A program made the position numbers and the translations under genes. The notes below the pieces were generated by a model, which did no database searches, had not been told where the DNA came from, and saw nothing but the letters and a program-made list of their open reading frames with translations. 6,176 nucleotides of DNA from Desulfobacteraceae bacterium (GTDB taxonomy: Bacteria > Desulfobacterota > Desulfobacteria > Desulfobacterales > Desulfosarcinaceae): assembly GCA_027031325.1 (NCBI GenBank), contig JALVRI010000182.1, forward strand, positions 1 through 6,176, given 5' to 3'. Positions 1 through 5,220 of the stretch are shown one piece after another (the stretch's first letter is position 1; every line of letters begins with the position of its first letter).

Positions 1-42
1 AGGTTGGCCGAATATTCCTGCCTCCACCCGGGGGTGCGCTTT

Positions 43-297
43 TCACTTGTTAAATGAACCGCAACAAGAACCGGGACCGGCACAACCGGCCTCAGAAGGT
101 CTGCCGCCACAGCAGGTTGTGTCGCCCGGCCCGGGCACGCTTTGGGGCTGGCGGCCGGTTAGGGAACTTGTCGGAGACATCAATTTCAAAACATCCTTGC
201 TGCCGCAATCCGGGCAGGCAAGCTGCCGGCCGGAATCGACTACCAGCAATTCGCTTCTATTGCCGCAAGTATTGCATTCGATCTCGAAGATAGGCAT
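43..297 (-). CDS. FmdB-family zinc ribbon protein with a cysteine-rich tail
   Basis: An 84-residue protein of the FmdB type, a small putative regulatory or metal-binding family. The N-terminus MPIFEIECNTCG followed by CPDCGS gives a four-cysteine zinc ribbon (C8, C11, C28, C31), which is the family hallmark. The tail from about residue 50 is rich in Gly and Pro and adds five more cysteines (C62, C63, C72, C78, C79) in CCGG and CCG contexts; such tails vary between members and could bind metal or simply be flexible. The frame stays open upstream to 522, but the start at 297 is chosen because family homology begins exactly at MPIFE and a GGAG Shine-Dalgarno lies a few bases before it. It is the last visible gene of the minus-strand cluster, 154 bases after NifX-2, so it may be co-transcribed or have its own promoter. 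Family FmdB is secure; the biological role is not established, and the name comes from linkage to amidase and formamidase genes elsewhere. Confidence 0.88.
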   Translation of the reverse strand: MPIFEIECNTCGNRSELLVVDSGRQLACPDCGSKDVLKLMSPTSSLTGRQPQSVPGPGDTTCCGGRPSEAGCAGPGSCCGSFNK

Positions 298-451
298 GAT
301 TTTCTCCAGTTGACTCTGTCGGCCGGTGGCGGGTTTTACCATCCTTACCGCGATTCCATTGGCCAGGTTGCCGCCCTTGTCGGTTGCCATGGGCTTGTAA
401 TACCACCCGTTTCCCGATTGAATCGCATTCCGATGGACCAGCCGGCGATGA

Positions 452-841
452 TCACATCCGCTGGCCGCCGCCTCCTCCACCGCAGGTGTATTCGTTGGTA
501 AAGCGCGGCAGTTGGCCGGCAAGGAAGTTGTCTACGGCTTCTTTGACGGTCCGACATGATCCACCGAAGTAAACCTCGATACCCACCTGGTTGAATCCCA
601 TGAGGGGACGCAGCCCCATTCCTCCCGCAATCAATGCCTTGACGCCGTTGCCTGCCAGGTGCTGGACGGGCGCCAGGCATCCTCCCTGGGCATGGTCAAT
701 ACCGGGCAAGGTGGAAACCTGCTTGATTTGGCCGTTTTCAATGTTGACAAGGGTATACAAATCGCAATGGCCGAAATGGGCACCAAGTTGCGCATCCAAT
801 CCACCGGGATGTACAGAGGGGATTGCAATTGTCGTGTTCAT
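452..841 (-). CDS. NifX/NifB-type (dinitrogenase iron-molybdenum cofactor family) protein, NifX-2
   Basis: A 129-residue protein with the fold shared by NifX, NafY, the NifB C-terminal domain and the Desulfovibrio orange protein. These are small carriers that hold metal-sulfur cofactors. Family marks are the N-terminal beta strand (TTIAIPS), a GAHFGHC motif at about residues 20-26 (the usual place of the RFGxC motif), and the region GVKALIAGGMGLRP followed by GIEVYFG. The C-terminus ends in an unusual YTCGGGGGGQRM tail, a Cys followed by six Gly. The start at 841 has a good AAGGAGA Shine-Dalgarno at 851-857 and overlaps the stop of the upstream ATPase gene (ATGA, 838-841), which indicates translational coupling. 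Context argues for an ORP-like cofactor protein rather than nitrogenase assembly, since no nif structural genes are in view. The bound metal cannot be told from sequence. Confidence 0.9.
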   Translation of the reverse strand: MNTTIAIPSVHPGGLDAQLGAHFGHCDLYTLVNIENGQIKQVSTLPGIDHAQGGCLAPVQHLAGNGVKALIAGGMGLRPLMGFNQVGIEVYFGGSCRTVKEAVDNFLAGQLPRFTNEYTCGGGGGGQRM

Positions 842-1743
842 CTTTCTGCTTCTCCTTTCGAATCGATTTTTCCATTGTTCAGGATCGACTGTATTTTTTG
901 CCAAGCTTTTCTGAGGGCCGCGGCGTTTTGGGAGCTGTCTATTTCCGTCACTGCCTTTCCGGCAAGCACGGCTTGCACGAATATTTTGTCAAAGGGTAGG
1001 CGTCCAACGTTGACAAGTCCGCCTTGCTTTGCCCTGCGCTCTATGTCTTTAGCCAGGGATGGGTTGAGATCGGCCTTGTTGACAAGGACGCATGCCGGGA
1101 CCTTGAAATGAGCGCAAAGCTCGGCAACCCGTTCCAGGTCGTGGATGGCCGACTGGGTCGGCTCGGTTACGATAACCGCAAGGTCGCATCCTGAAAGGGA
1201 GCTGATTACCGGGCATCCTATGCCGGGAGGACCGTCGCTTATGATAAGGTCTGCCCGGGCGTTGTCGGCAATCTTTCTTGCTTCTTGTCTCAGGAGGGCG
1301 ACAAGCCGGCCGGAATTTTCTTCCCCCGGAAAGAGCTGGGCATGCACCATCGGACCCAACCTGCTTTCCGAAATATACCAGCGGCCACAAAAGTTGTCGG
1401 GAAAATCTATGGCCTCGGCAGGGCAAAAGGTCACACAGACCTTGCATCCTTCGCAATTGAAACCGTCCACCACAGCCTTGCCGTCTTTCAAGCTCAAGGC
1501 CTGGAAACGGCACAGCTCGACACACTTGCCGCAGCCATCACATTTGTCGGGTACAACCTTGGCCTGGTTGCCTGAAATGAAATCATGGGTCGACTTATTG
1601 ACCGGGTCGAGTATCAGGTGAAGGTCGGGTGCATCCACATCAAGATCGCAGATGACGGCGCCTTCGGCAAGGTGGGCAAATGCAGCCGTAACCGATGTCT
1701 TACCCGTTCCGCCTTTACCGCTTATGATCAGAATTTCTTTCAT
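838..1743 (-). CDS. MinD-superfamily P-loop ATPase with inserted 2[4Fe-4S] ferredoxin domain (second copy)
   Basis: A 301-residue cytoplasmic ATPase of the MinD/ParA/Mrp class. The deviant Walker A motif GKGGTGKT is at residues 9-16, a switch-type stretch CDLDVDAPDLH at 32-42, and the second nucleotide-site segment DLIISDGPPGIGCP at about 165-178. Inserted between them is a bacterial-type ferredoxin domain with two complete CxxCxxCxxxC sets (C68, C71, C74, C78 and C97, C100, C103, C107), predicting two [4Fe-4S] clusters. Genes of this type sit next to NifX-type proteins in the orange protein clusters of Desulfovibrio and in other anaerobes. The likely job is ATP-driven handling or reduction of a metal-sulfur cofactor, which is inference. 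It follows the paralogous ATPase gene after 57 bases and overlaps NifX-2 by 4 bases. The start at ATG 1743 is fixed by homology. Its Shine-Dalgarno is weak: the nearest GGAG is about 17 bases upstream. Confidence 0.93.
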   Translation of the reverse strand: MKEILIISGKGGTGKTSVTAAFAHLAEGAVICDLDVDAPDLHLILDPVNKSTHDFISGNQAKVVPDKCDGCGKCVELCRFQALSLKDGKAVVDGFNCEGCKVCVTFCPAEAIDFPDNFCGRWYISESRLGPMVHAQLFPGEENSGRLVALLRQEARKIADNARADLIISDGPPGIGCPVISSLSGCDLAVIVTEPTQSAIHDLERVAELCAHFKVPACVLVNKADLNPSLAKDIERRAKQGGLVNVGRLPFDKIFVQAVLAGKAVTEIDSSQNAAALRKAWQKIQSILNNGKIDSKGEAER

Positions 1744-1800
1744 TGCAATAGAATTACCGGCTCCAGAGAAACCATCCTCTCCCGCAATTTGGGTTATTTA

Positions 1801-2652
1801 TCATTTTGCTTGGTGTTGAAGCACCTTGCGGCGGATTGAGTCGGCCAGGATTCTGAAAATCGATCCCATCTTTTCGGAAAACCGGGCAACTATACGGCCG
1901 AATGAATATGCTTCGGCAACTGCCCGGTCGAACGGGATTTCGGCCATGATTTCCAACCCCTTGCCAGAACAATAGTTGTATATTTCATCGTCTCCAATCC
2001 CGGAACGGTTGATTGCCACGCCCATTGGAATTCCGAAAGGTTCAAATGCCTGGTGGGCCAGTTTAAGGTCGTGGCAACCGAAAGGGGTGGGCTCAGCCAC
2101 AAGGAGGATGAAATCCGTGTCCCTGACGGCGGCGGCCGCCGGACAGCTGACCCCGGGCGGAGCGTCAATTATCAGGTCCATGCTGGGATCAAATATTCGC
2201 TCGGCTTCCCGGCGCACGGCCCGGATAAGTGGCGGGCTCATGGCTTCCCCCACCCTTAGCCGTCCCATCAGGAAGCGTTGATTGCCGTGAATGCTGCCGA
2301 TTTCCCGCTGCACGACCTTAAGGGCTCCGGCAGGACAGATTTGGAAACAGCCCCCGCAAGCATGACACATTTCGGGAAATGTCAGTCCGACACCGTCGAA
2401 AATTGAAATCGCCTTGAACTGGCACAGTTGAGAGCAGAGGCCGCAATAGGTGCAGCGTTCCTCGTCCAGCTCGGGTACTTCCAGCCACACGGTTTTCAGG
2501 CGCCGGGGGTCAGGGCCGAGAAAAATGTGAAGGTTGGGTTCCTCCACGTCAAGATCAATTGCGGCTGAAAGTTCCGGCCAGACCGAAAACAACGACGACG
2601 CCACCGTGGTCTTGCCAGTACCGCCCTTGCCGCTGGCAACGGCTATCTTCAT
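1801..2652 (-). CDS. MinD-superfamily P-loop ATPase with inserted 2[4Fe-4S] ferredoxin domain (first copy)
   Basis: A 283-residue paralogue of the following ATPase, with the same architecture. It has a deviant Walker A GKGGTGKT (residues 8-15), the segment IDLDVEEPNLHIFL (32-45), a ferredoxin insert with two full CxxCxxCxxxC sets (C67, C70, C73, C77 and C96, C99, C102, C106), and DLIIDAPPGVSCP (159-171). All key residues are present, so it should bind and hydrolyse ATP and carry two [4Fe-4S] clusters. The start at 2652 is supported by a GGAGG site seven bases upstream. That site lies inside the end of the NifX-1 gene, whose stop overlaps this start (ATGA, 2649-2652). Paired MinD/ferredoxin ATPases are typical of ORP clusters and may act as a heterodimer. 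The pairing is inference; the family assignment is firm. Confidence 0.93.
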   Translation of the reverse strand: MKIAVASGKGGTGKTTVASSLFSVWPELSAAIDLDVEEPNLHIFLGPDPRRLKTVWLEVPELDEERCTYCGLCSQLCQFKAISIFDGVGLTFPEMCHACGGCFQICPAGALKVVQREIGSIHGNQRFLMGRLRVGEAMSPPLIRAVRREAERIFDPSMDLIIDAPPGVSCPAAAAVRDTDFILLVAEPTPFGCHDLKLAHQAFEPFGIPMGVAINRSGIGDDEIYNYCSGKGLEIMAEIPFDRAVAEAYSFGRIVARFSEKMGSIFRILADSIRRKVLQHQAK

Positions 2653-3017
2653 ATTCCATCCTCCGGCCTGGCAGGCGCATCGGCATACTCGAGTTGGCCA
2701 TTTTTGAACAACTCGACGGCCTGGCGGGGGGTCATGTCCTTCAAACCGTGAACGATACGGATACCGGCTGCCTGAAGAATTCTGAAAGCCTTGGGGCCGA
2801 CAAATCCGCTTATGACCGCTTTGGCGCCGGACTTGGCAACCATCTCGGCGGCCTGAATACCGGCACCCTGGGCCAGCACCTGGCTCGACCCGTTGTCCAT
2901 GTATTCGCTTTCCATGGTTTCCGGATCAATTATGAGAAAACCGGCTGCCCGTCCAAAACGTTGATCCATGGGGCCATCCAGGTCAGGACTTTGGGCTGAA
3001 ACGGCAATCTTGTCCAC
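2649..3017 (-). CDS. NifX/NifB-type (orange-protein-like) cofactor-binding protein, NifX-1
   Basis: A 122-residue member of the dinitrogenase iron-molybdenum cofactor family. The family start pattern is clear: VDKIAVSAQSPDLDGPMDQRFGRA, with the (M)D-x-RFGR motif at about residues 18-23, then LIIDPETME, AVISGFVGPKAF and a C-terminal GIRIVHG...AVELFKNGQL stretch. The known orange protein of Desulfovibrio has this fold and size. The start is a GTG at 3017, because homology begins there and AAGGAGG lies at 3022-3028. An in-frame start at 3119 would add 34 unrelated residues covering the promoter region. It is the first gene of the minus-strand cluster and is coupled to the ATPase gene by a 4-base overlap. 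There is no cysteine in the mature sequence, unlike NifX-2, so any metal cluster would be held non-covalently or by other ligands. A Mo-, Cu- or Fe-binding role is plausible but not shown by the sequence. Confidence 0.9.
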   Translation of the reverse strand: MDKIAVSAQSPDLDGPMDQRFGRAAGFLIIDPETMESEYMDNGSSQVLAQGAGIQAAEMVAKSGAKAVISGFVGPKAFRILQAAGIRIVHGLKDMTPRQAVELFKNGQLEYADAPARPEDGI

Positions 3018-3021
3018 GGTT

Positions 3022-3028
3022 CCTCCTT
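3022..3028 (-). promoter_or_regulatory. Shine-Dalgarno site that fixes the GTG start of NifX-1
   Basis: AAGGAGG on the minus strand, a near-perfect ribosome binding site, lies four bases before the GTG at 3017. It decides the start in favour of the GTG over the in-frame upstream codons at 3089 and 3119, neither of which has such a site. Confidence 0.85.
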
Positions 3029-3059
3029 GCTGAGGCAGATTAAAACATGCAGTTTTGAA

Positions 3060-3074
3060 TTTCCCATGGGGAAA
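3060..3074 (-). other. Perfect hairpin in the leader of the NifX/ATPase operon
   Basis: The plus strand reads TTTCCCATGGGGAAA: a 6-base stem (TTTCCC/GGGAAA) closed by a 3-base loop. It lies in the predicted 5' untranslated leader of the minus-strand operon, about 43 bases before the NifX-1 start. There is no T-run long enough to call it a terminator. It could be an operator half-site pair or an RNA stem in the leader. Confidence 0.45.
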
Positions 3075-3082
3075 AACTAAAA

Positions 3083-3096
3083 TGGGCATATGCTCA
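3083..3096. promoter_or_regulatory. Near-palindrome at the predicted transcription start (candidate operator)
   Basis: The plus strand reads TGGGCATATGCTCA, a 14-base inverted repeat with 12 of 14 positions symmetric around GCATATGC. It starts five bases downstream of the proposed -10 box of the minus-strand promoter, so a bound dimeric regulator would cover the transcription start and repress. The regulator is not identifiable in this window. Confidence 0.45.
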
Positions 3097-3100
3097 AAAA

Positions 3101-3129
3101 TAGATAGGTATCGATGCAAAGAAAGTCAA
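3101..3129 (-). promoter_or_regulatory. Candidate sigma70-type promoter for the NifX/ATPase operon
   Basis: On the minus strand TTGACT (3129-3124, five of six matches to the -35 consensus) is followed after 17 bases by TATCTA (3106-3101, three of six matches, including the leading TAT). Transcription would start near 3094 and leave a leader of about 77 bases before the NifX-1 GTG. No correctly spaced sigma54 (-24/-12) pair was found here, although the Desulfovibrio orp operons are sigma54-dependent. The weak -10 box would fit an activated promoter. Confidence 0.5.
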
Positions 3130-3153
3130 GTCCAAAATGCAATCGGTATGCAA
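3114..3153 (-). repeat. Three in-phase TTGCAT direct repeats upstream of the operon
   Basis: The hexamer TTGCAT occurs on the minus strand at 3153-3148, 3142-3137 and 3119-3114. The spacings are 11 and 23 bases, close to one and two helical turns, so all three lie on roughly the same DNA face. The first two sit just upstream of the -35 box, where activators usually bind; the third is in the spacer. Their GCAT core also occurs in the palindrome at 3083-3096 and as TGCATG near 3047. They are a candidate binding array, although short repeats in AT-rich DNA can arise by chance. Confidence 0.4.
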
Positions 3154-3306
3154 ATCCAGCTTTGCTTCCAGGGCCGGCCTATATGTGCGCCTTTTACTGA
3201 AAGATGGATGGTATTTTGCAGCTTCCCAGGCTTGACCCCTCAATTTTTTGATGGCAATTTACCGGATCGTACGACTAAAAACTTCAATTGATAAATAAGG
3301 TGTGGC

Positions 3307-3660
3307 ATGAACCTGGAAGACCTTTATGCCTTGATTCCAGAGGTTGGTTGCCCTGAAGGCTGCATCGCATGTTGCGTCAATTTCGGAGTGCCTTCCCGGA
3401 CAAAGGAGGAAGACCGCCGCATTAGGGCCTATCTGAAAGCTGAAGGCCGAAAGTTAGGCAAGGCCAGGGGGACACGCTGCCCATACGTGACTTCCAAAGG
3501 ATGCAGCATCTACCCTGTCAGGCCTTTTATTTGCCGTCTGTACGGTGCAGGTCCGAGCTATCGCTGCCGCTTGGGGGTTCAGCCCCTGCAGCTCTTGCAC
3601 CATGACCAGGAAGAGGAACTGTTCTACCTTTACCAGCGTTATTTCGTTGCTGAAAGATGA
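3307..3660 (+). CDS. YkgJ-family cysteine-cluster protein
   Basis: A 117-residue protein of the YkgJ type (putative zinc- or iron-chelating CxxCxxxxC-like family). Eight cysteines fall in the expected pattern: C15, C19, C22, C23 near the N-terminus, C58 and C66 in the middle, and the signature GCSIYPVRPFICRLYG containing C66 and C76, with C87 in a final SYRC. No signal peptide or membrane segment is visible, so it is cytoplasmic. An AAGG site lies just before the ATG. It diverges from the NifX/ATPase operon and could share its control region. A promoter of its own is not clear; TTGACC at 3232 and TTGATG at 3248 are possible -35 boxes with poor -10 partners. The biochemical function of the family is unsettled; metal binding is inferred from the cysteines. 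Its partnership with the ORP-like genes is only positional. Confidence 0.85.
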   Translation: MNLEDLYALIPEVGCPEGCIACCVNFGVPSRTKEEDRRIRAYLKAEGRKLGKARGTRCPYVTSKGCSIYPVRPFICRLYGAGPSYRCRLGVQPLQLLHHDQEEELFYLYQRYFVAER

Positions 3661-3734
3661 ATCCGAGCGAATTGATTTGCAAAGCCGTATCGGTACGCAG
3701 TTGAGATGTGCCACTGTTTTTGACCGTCTTTTCA

Positions 3735-3929
3735 TCAGCCGGTACGATAGCAAGGTTGATCTCCGGCCTTGCCCACCAAGATGAGGGCTCCCCCGCACTG
3801 GCTGCAGGCAAGATTGGTTATCAGTTGCTTTTCCATGCCTTCCACGTTTTCCATGACCAGATCGCCAAGTGAAAGGTAATGGGAGATTCCACATTCAAGG
3901 CACATGCATTCCATCTTGACACTGTCCAT
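3735..3929 (-). CDS. Small zinc ribbon protein, function unknown
   Basis: A 64-residue protein with two cysteine knuckles, CLECG (C10, C13) and CSQCGG (C42, C45), 32 residues apart, the layout of a zinc ribbon. Extra cysteines are at C8 and C60. The central part (LSLGDLVMENVEGMEKQLITN) is likely helical. The frame is open up to 4004, but the start at 3929 is chosen for its GGAGG site (3936-3940) six bases upstream; the next ATG, at residue 6, is a weaker alternative. It converges on the YkgJ gene with 74 bases between the stops, and no clear terminator was seen there. No specific family was recognised. Such proteins often bind nucleic acid or act as small metal-dependent adaptors, and nothing in the sequence decides between these. 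Confidence 0.72.
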   Translation of the reverse strand: MDSVKMECMCLECGISHYLSLGDLVMENVEGMEKQLITNLACSQCGGALILVGKAGDQPCYRTG

Positions 3930-3946
3930 CTCAAACCTCCGATGTA

Positions 3947-3962
3947 ACAGGAACCCGCCTGT
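3947..3962 (-). other. Short inverted repeat before the zinc ribbon gene
   Basis: ACAGG and CCTGT flank a 6-base loop. On the minus strand the stem ends seven bases before the GGAGG ribosome site of the zinc ribbon gene. It could be an operator or an RNA stem near the ribosome site. Five base pairs alone are weak evidence. Confidence 0.25.
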
Positions 3963-4144
3963 AATTGCCGAACAGGCCAGGCAGCGCGGCCCGGTAAAAG
4001 CCATGCCGGTCGGCCGTTATTTAGCCATATTTGCCACCGGAGGCAAGGCTGAAATCACAGGCTGCAACGTCCCGATGGCTGCTTAAGAAAACGTTGGAGA
4101 TCCTCGACGGCGCTGATCGTTGGGCACGGCTCCCTTCGATTGCC

Positions 4145-4172
4145 TTGATACCCTGACTATGGTAGGGATAAC
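4145..4172 (+). promoter_or_regulatory. Candidate promoter for the small membrane protein
   Basis: TTGATA (4145-4150, five of six matches to the -35 consensus) and GATAAC (4167-4172, four of six matches to the -10 consensus) are separated by 16 bases. Transcription would begin near 4179, about 100 bases before the ATG at 4277. It is the best-matching pair seen in this stretch but rests only on consensus similarity. Confidence 0.35.
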
Positions 4173-4276
4173 TATCGGCAAAAGGCATCCCGCCTTGGCG
4201 GAAGTTGTTTTACGGAATCTTCGTTCCGGCCGGCTGAGGTCAGAACGGTTTTTGAGCTTGACTATTTGGGCATCAA

Positions 4277-4576
4277 ATGTTTTCAGGACTGCAGGAATTG
4301 CTGGTCATAGCGGCGGTTGTTGGCGTCCTGGTTGTTTCTTCCCGCTTAAGAAAACAGCCCGCAGCCGATAATTCTTCGCCGCCAAGACGCTTTAACTTCA
4401 CCGGCCCCTGGAGAGCGGCTGTGGCTTTGAGCCTGACTTGGACTGCCGGGATCGCAATCTATCTTTGGCCGTGGGATGATGGACTGCGGCCCTTTTTGCT
4501 TGTCGGCGTTGTTCCTGTGGCTGCCGGCTGGAGCATAGCCTGGGTGGTCGCCGGTTTCCGCCGGGAAGGTAAATAG
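4277..4576 (+). CDS. Small membrane protein with three predicted segments, function unknown
   Basis: A 99-residue hydrophobic protein. Membrane segments are visible at about residues 4-22 (LQELLVIAAVVGVLVV), 46-65 (RAAVALSLTWTAGIAIYLWP) and 73-93 (FLLVGVVPVAAGWSIAWVVAG). They are joined by a basic, Pro-rich loop (RLRKQPAADNSSPPRRF) and followed by a short basic tail (FRREGK), which suggests the first loop and the C-terminus are cytoplasmic. The N-terminus (MFSGLQELLVI) recalls the start of TatA-type proteins, but the rest does not fit TatA, which has one membrane segment and an amphipathic helix. The ribosome site is poor, only TTTGGG about six bases before the ATG. A likely terminator follows directly, so it seems to be a single-gene unit. 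No family was recognised, and the coding call rests on length and the coherent membrane pattern. Confidence 0.68.
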   Translation: MFSGLQELLVIAAVVGVLVVSSRLRKQPAADNSSPPRRFNFTGPWRAAVALSLTWTAGIAIYLWPWDDGLRPFLLVGVVPVAAGWSIAWVVAGFRREGK

Positions 4577-4584
4577 GGGCCTGG

Positions 4585-4606
4585 AAAAGCCGAGAGCGGC
4601 TGTTTT
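4585..4606 (+). terminator. Candidate rho-independent terminator after the membrane protein gene
   Basis: Nine bases after the stop codon, AGCCG/CGGCT forms a 5-base stem with an AGAG loop. It is flanked by AAA and TTTT, which extend the pairing past one mismatch, and ends in TTTT. The stem is short but the position and T-run fit an intrinsic terminator. Confidence 0.5.
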
Positions 4607-4702
4607 CATAAAAAGCGGGGCCATGAAATAGCAAAAAAACAATCCTTTTCGCCAAAATTCATCAACGAATCAAGCTGAACCTTTAAACCCAGGGAGTAAA
4701 CA

Positions 4703-5137
4703 ATGAGTAACCAGGCAAAGGGCAAATTCAGTCAGAAACATCCTCCGGGAACCAAACCAGATCCTGCCATCGCTGCGCTGGTGCAAGAAAAAATGCATTC
4801 CGGCCGCATATCGTGCGCCGCGGCTCATAAAGTCGCCCGGCAGGCGGGGGTAAAACCCGCCGAAATCGGTCGCACAATAGATTTGTTGAATGGCAAGCTT
4901 GAAAAATGTCAACTGGGCCTCTTCGGATACAAGCCGGAGAAAAAAGTTGTCGCACCGGCAGCCCAAGTAGCCCCCGAACTGCAAAAGATGATCGAGGCTG
5001 AACTCAGGGACGGCAAATTGGCCTGTAGTGATGCCTGGGAGATTGCCGCAAAACTCAATGTCGGCAAACTCGATGTGGCTGCGGCCTGTGAGGCCCTTTC
5101 TGTAAAGATCAAACCCTGCCAACTTGGGGCTTTTTGA
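4703..5137 (+). CDS. Protein of two tandem 55-residue CQLG-x-F modules, putative helix-turn-helix, function unknown
   Basis: A 144-residue soluble protein made of two copies of one module, residues 20-74 and 90-144, which align without gaps over 55 positions with 13 identities and many conservative changes. Each copy has a conserved Cys after the first helix (C38, C108), an A-x-x-(V/I)-A pattern, and an ending (K)-x-x-CQLG-x-F carrying a second conserved Cys (C69, C139). The order helix, GxISCxxAxxVAxxxGV, helix, KLxxCQLG resembles a helix-turn-helix with a following strand, so DNA binding is possible, and the paired cysteines could bind metal or sense redox state; both are inference. The N-terminal 19 residues are polar and basic. 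The start has AGGGAG at 4691-4696, six bases from the ATG. A bulged GCCAA/TTGG stem followed by TTTTT overlaps the last codons and could terminate transcription. I did not recognise an established family name. Confidence 0.82.
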   Translation: MSNQAKGKFSQKHPPGTKPDPAIAALVQEKMHSGRISCAAAHKVARQAGVKPAEIGRTIDLLNGKLEKCQLGLFGYKPEKKVVAPAAQVAPELQKMIEAELRDGKLACSDAWEIAAKLNVGKLDVAAACEALSVKIKPCQLGAF

Positions 5138-5220
5138 GATGGATCCGGCGGATGTCAAGCCGGAGACATATCTGCCAGTTTATGCAAGCCGGTTGGGCAA
5201 GGTTTTGACGGGTGTGCCTT

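Larger units (their letters stand above)
3930..4276. other. 347-base stretch without a convincing gene
   Basis: Lies between the divergently read zinc ribbon and membrane protein genes. The open frames here are short, lack ribosome binding sites and show no recognisable motifs. Visible structure includes a 5-base stem, ACAGG/CCTGT with a 6-base loop (3947-3962), just ahead of the zinc ribbon ribosome site; a tight CCGCC/GGCGG repeat near 4191-4202; and a candidate plus-strand promoter at 4145-4172. No tRNA or known riboswitch pattern was recognised. Confidence 0.55.

Noticed and set aside
25..43. CACCC/GGGTG repeat followed by TTTT as a plus-strand terminator
   Set aside because: The loop would be only two bases and there is no plus-strand gene before it in view.
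298..522. Upstream extension of the FmdB frame to a start at 522
   Set aside because: The extra 75 residues overlap NifX-2 in another frame and show no motif, and family homology plus a GGAG site fix the start at 297.
452..3017. A nitrogen fixation (nif) cluster
   Set aside because: The NifX-type fold is shared by many non-nitrogenase proteins, and no nitrogenase structural or assembly genes are present.
3018..3119. Longer NifX-1 starting at 3119
   Set aside because: It would translate the promoter and leader, and the added residues do not resemble the family.
3205..3220. A sigma54-like pair (TGG and TTGCA at the correct -24/-12 spacing) facing the YkgJ gene
   Set aside because: Only the GG and TTGCA match; the conserved CAC after the -24 GG is ATG here, so chance is likely.
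4258..4263. TTGACT as a -35 box for the membrane protein gene
   Set aside because: It is only 13 bases before the ATG, which leaves no room for a -10 box and leader.
4120..4371. 83-codon open frame on the plus strand
   Set aside because: No ribosome site, no motif, and it overlaps the more convincing membrane protein gene.
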